From positions 9,140-73,139 of the forward strand of contig NZ_CH672404.1 in the NCBI RefSeq assembly GCF_000152885.1: a DNA stretch of 64,000 nucleotides, written 5' to 3'. Below, one piece after another: positions 62,161 through 64,000 of the stretch. Position numbers and translations under genes: made by a program. The stretch comes from Idiomarina baltica OS145. GTDB lineage: Bacteria; Pseudomonadota; Gammaproteobacteria; Enterobacterales; Alteromonadaceae. Each line of letters opens with the position of its first letter. Positions within the stretch are counted from its first letter, which is position 1. The notes beneath the pieces are model-generated. The model was not told where the DNA came from. It ran no database searches and saw only the letters and a list, made by a program, of their open reading frames with translations.

Positions 62161-62934
62161 ATGCATGTGTGGACCATCGCAAACCAAAAGGGCGGCGTAG
62201 GTAAAACGACTACAACAGTGGCGTTAGCCGGCTTATTGCAACAGCGAGGTCAACGCGTGTTGTGTATCGACATCGATCCGCATGCATCGCTTACTTTTTA
62301 TTTCGGTATTGATGCAGAAGAGCTCGATGCGACTGCGTACGACGTGTTTGCGATGGGTAAAAACGTTGATAAAGAAACAACGAAAAGTGCGATTGTCGCG
62401 ACCGAACATGAGCACCTCGATGTCATGCCCGCGAGTATGGCGCTCGCGACACTAGACCGTAAGCTCGGTACCCAAGGCGGTATGGGGCTGGTTCTGCAAC
62501 GGGCGTTAGCGCACGTCGAGCATCGTTATGATTACGTACTAATTGATGTGCCACCCGTGCTGGGGGTACTGATGGTCAACGCCTTGGCATGTTGTGAGCG
62601 AGTATTAATTCCGGTACAAACCGAACCACTCGCGCTGAAAGGCTTAGAACGAATGATGCGAACGCTCGCTTTAATCCAAAAATCTCGCGGACAAGCGCAT
62701 CAGTATACGATTATCCCGACCCTGTACGATAAACGGACGCGGGCTTCGTTAGATACCTATAAAAAGCTGGCACAGCGTTACGGTAAAAGCGTGTGGAATG
62801 GCATGATTCCAATTGATACAAAGTTCCGTGATGCGAGTAATGAACAGTTACCGCCTTCCATGTTTGCGCCTCAATCGCGCGGCGTATTGGCTTATCAAAC
62901 CCTGCTGACTTATCTGCAGCAGTTGAACCTATAG
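62161..62934 (+). CDS. parC: ParA-family ATPase ParC (chemotaxis array positioning)
   Basis: The 257-aa ATPase has Walker A NQKGGVGKTTTTVALAGLL, CIDIDPHASLTFYFG and YVLIDVPPVLGVLMVNAL. In Vibrio, ParC places chemotaxis arrays at the old pole and ensures their segregation, working with ParP. Its position between cheB and a CheW-like gene with ParP layout makes that role more likely than plasmid or chromosome partition. Only 3 bp follow cheB. Confidence 0.88.
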   Translation: MHVWTIANQKGGVGKTTTTVALAGLLQQRGQRVLCIDIDPHASLTFYFGIDAEELDATAYDVFAMGKNVDKETTKSAIVATEHEHLDVMPASMALATLDRKLGTQGGMGLVLQRALAHVEHRYDYVLIDVPPVLGVLMVNALACCERVLIPVQTEPLALKGLERMMRTLALIQKSRGQAHQYTIIPTLYDKRTRASLDTYKKLAQRYGKSVWNGMIPIDTKFRDASNEQLPPSMFAPQSRGVLAYQTLLTYLQQLNL

Positions 62935-62942
62935 GAGGTCAT

Positions 62943-63791
62943 GTGAGTCGCTCAAACTACCAAAGTGAACAAGCCATGACCGAGTACCTCGATGCCCTAT
63001 TGCTAGAGGAAGAGCCCGCCCCGGTTGATTTCGATGACTCGCCTGTGCGGGCATTACTTGAGCGCGCTACGCCTAAGATCCAGACGCTTAAGCCTGAGCC
63101 TGTGAGTGAACCAGAACCTGCGCTGAAAACCGAGCCAGCATTGACACCGGAACCAGAACGGGCACCGGAACCAGAGTCTGTGCCGGACGTGCCGGAGTCG
63201 GTAGCCGAACAGGATATCGCGCAGACGGAAGTCGCCAAAGCTACAGAAACTGCGGTTGACGCCGATATGCAAGATGACGGCGCAACGCCGCCAACCGACG
63301 CGATGATGGAATACCAAGAGAATGACTTCCAAGCGTTGTTTTTTAAAGTGGCAGGGCTGACACTCGCCGTGCCATTAAAGAGCTTAGGTGGCATTCACAC
63401 GTTAGGTAAAATCAGTCCACTGTTTGGCAAACCGCATTGGTTTAAGGGCATCATGAACGAGCGTGGTAACAAGCTGCAGGCGGTTGATACCGCACGCTGG
63501 GTGATGCCCGAAAAGCTCACTGCAGAAGTCGAAGACGGTATTAAATACGAGTATATGATTACATTGAGTGATAGCCCATGGGGACTGTTGTGCGAGGAAC
63601 TGGTCGATAGCGAACCCTTGCAGCCCGATGCGATTCAATGGCGTAACGGCCCCAATCAAAAGCGACCTTGGCTCGCGGGTGTCGTGCGCAATAGAATGTG
63701 CGCATTACTCGATGTAAACGAATTAATTAAACTGCTAGATAAAGGCTTGGGTCATACGCAAAATGGCCCACACAATGAATCGGAGTCATAG
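62943..63791 (+). CDS. parP: CheW-domain coupling protein ParP
   Basis: The 282-aa protein begins at a GTG directly behind AGGAGG. An N-terminal conserved segment (EQAMTEYLDALLLEE) is followed by a Pro/Glu-rich linker with many PEPE-type units (~45-110). The C-terminal half is CheW-like (FQALFFKVAGLTLAVPLKSLGGIHTLGKISPLFGKPHWFKGIMNERGNKLQAVD). In Vibrio, ParP links ParC to CheA and keeps arrays polar. The layout and position match. Confidence 0.85.
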   Translation: MSRSNYQSEQAMTEYLDALLLEEEPAPVDFDDSPVRALLERATPKIQTLKPEPVSEPEPALKTEPALTPEPERAPEPESVPDVPESVAEQDIAQTEVAKATETAVDADMQDDGATPPTDAMMEYQENDFQALFFKVAGLTLAVPLKSLGGIHTLGKISPLFGKPHWFKGIMNERGNKLQAVDTARWVMPEKLTAEVEDGIKYEYMITLSDSPWGLLCEELVDSEPLQPDAIQWRNGPNQKRPWLAGVVRNRMCALLDVNELIKLLDKGLGHTQNGPHNESES

Positions 63792-63792
63792 T

Positions 63793-64000
63793 ATGGCAAC
63801 TGAAAACCGCAAAACAAAACAACAAGCTGAAGTCGATAGCAATGATGAAGTGCTTCAGTGGGTGACCTTTCAGCTCGAAGAGGAAACCTACGGCATTAAC
63901 GTCATGCAGGTGCAAGAAGTGTTGCGCTACAGCGAGATTGCGCCAGTGCCGGGTGCGCCGGATTATGTACTCGGTATCATTAATTTGCGTGGCAACGTGG
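63793..64000 (+). CDS. cheW: Chemotaxis coupling protein CheW, 3'-truncated by window end
   Basis: ATG 63793 starts one base after the parP stop. The visible 69 residues contain QWVTFQLEEETYGINVMQVQEVLRY, then IAPVPGAPDYVLGIINLRGNV, the CheW core. The gene runs past the window end. It links chemoreceptors to CheA. Confidence 0.95.
   Translation, partial: MATENRKTKQQAEVDSNDEVLQWVTFQLEEETYGINVMQVQEVLRYSEIAPVPGAPDYVLGIINLRGNV

Overview
The window looks like chromosomal DNA of a motile marine gammaproteobacterium of the Alteromonadales, plausibly Idiomarinaceae. The reasons are a polar-flagellum gene set of the Vibrio/Shewanella/Idiomarina type (flgO/flgP/flgT outer-membrane ring genes, cheV-cheR ahead of flgBCDE, flhF-flhG-fliA-cheYZAB, and a parC/parP chemotaxis-array pair), abundant TonB-dependent receptors, and the core order murJ-ribF-ileS-lspA-fkpB-ispH. 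The genus is an inference from gene content only.

Layout. 1-4.5 kb: the end of a methyltransferase gene, a large TonB-dependent receptor and a LytTR regulator. 4.5-5.7 kb: two FlgO-like genes behind an excellent sigma-28 promoter. 5.7-15.6 kb: eight tightly packed same-strand genes (DUF1499 protein, siderophore-type receptor, a TVP38/flavoprotein-reductase fusion, a YnjBCD-like ABC transporter, a CDP-alcohol phosphatidyltransferase and a fatty-acid-hydroxylase-family protein) that read as one uptake and membrane-redox operon. 15.8-17.5 kb: a PAS-GGDEF-EAL protein and tRNA-Arg(CCT). 17.5-39.1 kb: the main flagellar block, with flgMNPT and flgA on the minus strand, and cheV-cheR, flgBCDE, flgFGHIJ, flgKL, flagellin and flaG-fliD-fliS-fliT on the plus strand. 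Three groups of a hairpin-rich repeat surround the flagellin gene, and a four-helix-bundle (S23/IVP-type) gene lies between two of them. 39.1-43.6 kb: an S9 peptidase, a lipoprotein, rpsT and a decayed GAF-PAS-GGDEF pseudogene. 43.6-51 kb: housekeeping genes. 51-52.4 kb: three minor-pilin-like genes on the minus strand. 52.5-64 kb: flhA-flhF-flhG-fliA-cheY-cheZ-cheA-cheB-parC-parP-cheW (the last cut by the window end).

Regulation can be read directly. Sigma-54 (-24/-12) sites precede flgB, flgF and flhA. Sigma-28 sites (TAAA-N15-GCCGATAA type) precede flgO, flgM, flgK, flagellin and flaG, with a one-base-longer variant before cheV. This matches a tiered polar-flagellar hierarchy in which FliA, encoded here, is held by FlgM, also encoded here.

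The most unusual items are: the 929-bp composite unit of hairpin repeats with perfect 12-bp inverted ends around a four-helix-bundle gene, next to direct repeats flanking flagellin; three exactly spaced 40-residue repeats in CheA that resemble the CheY-binding peptide of FliM and sit where a P2 domain would be expected; and the receptor/YnjBCD/TVP38-reductase operon.
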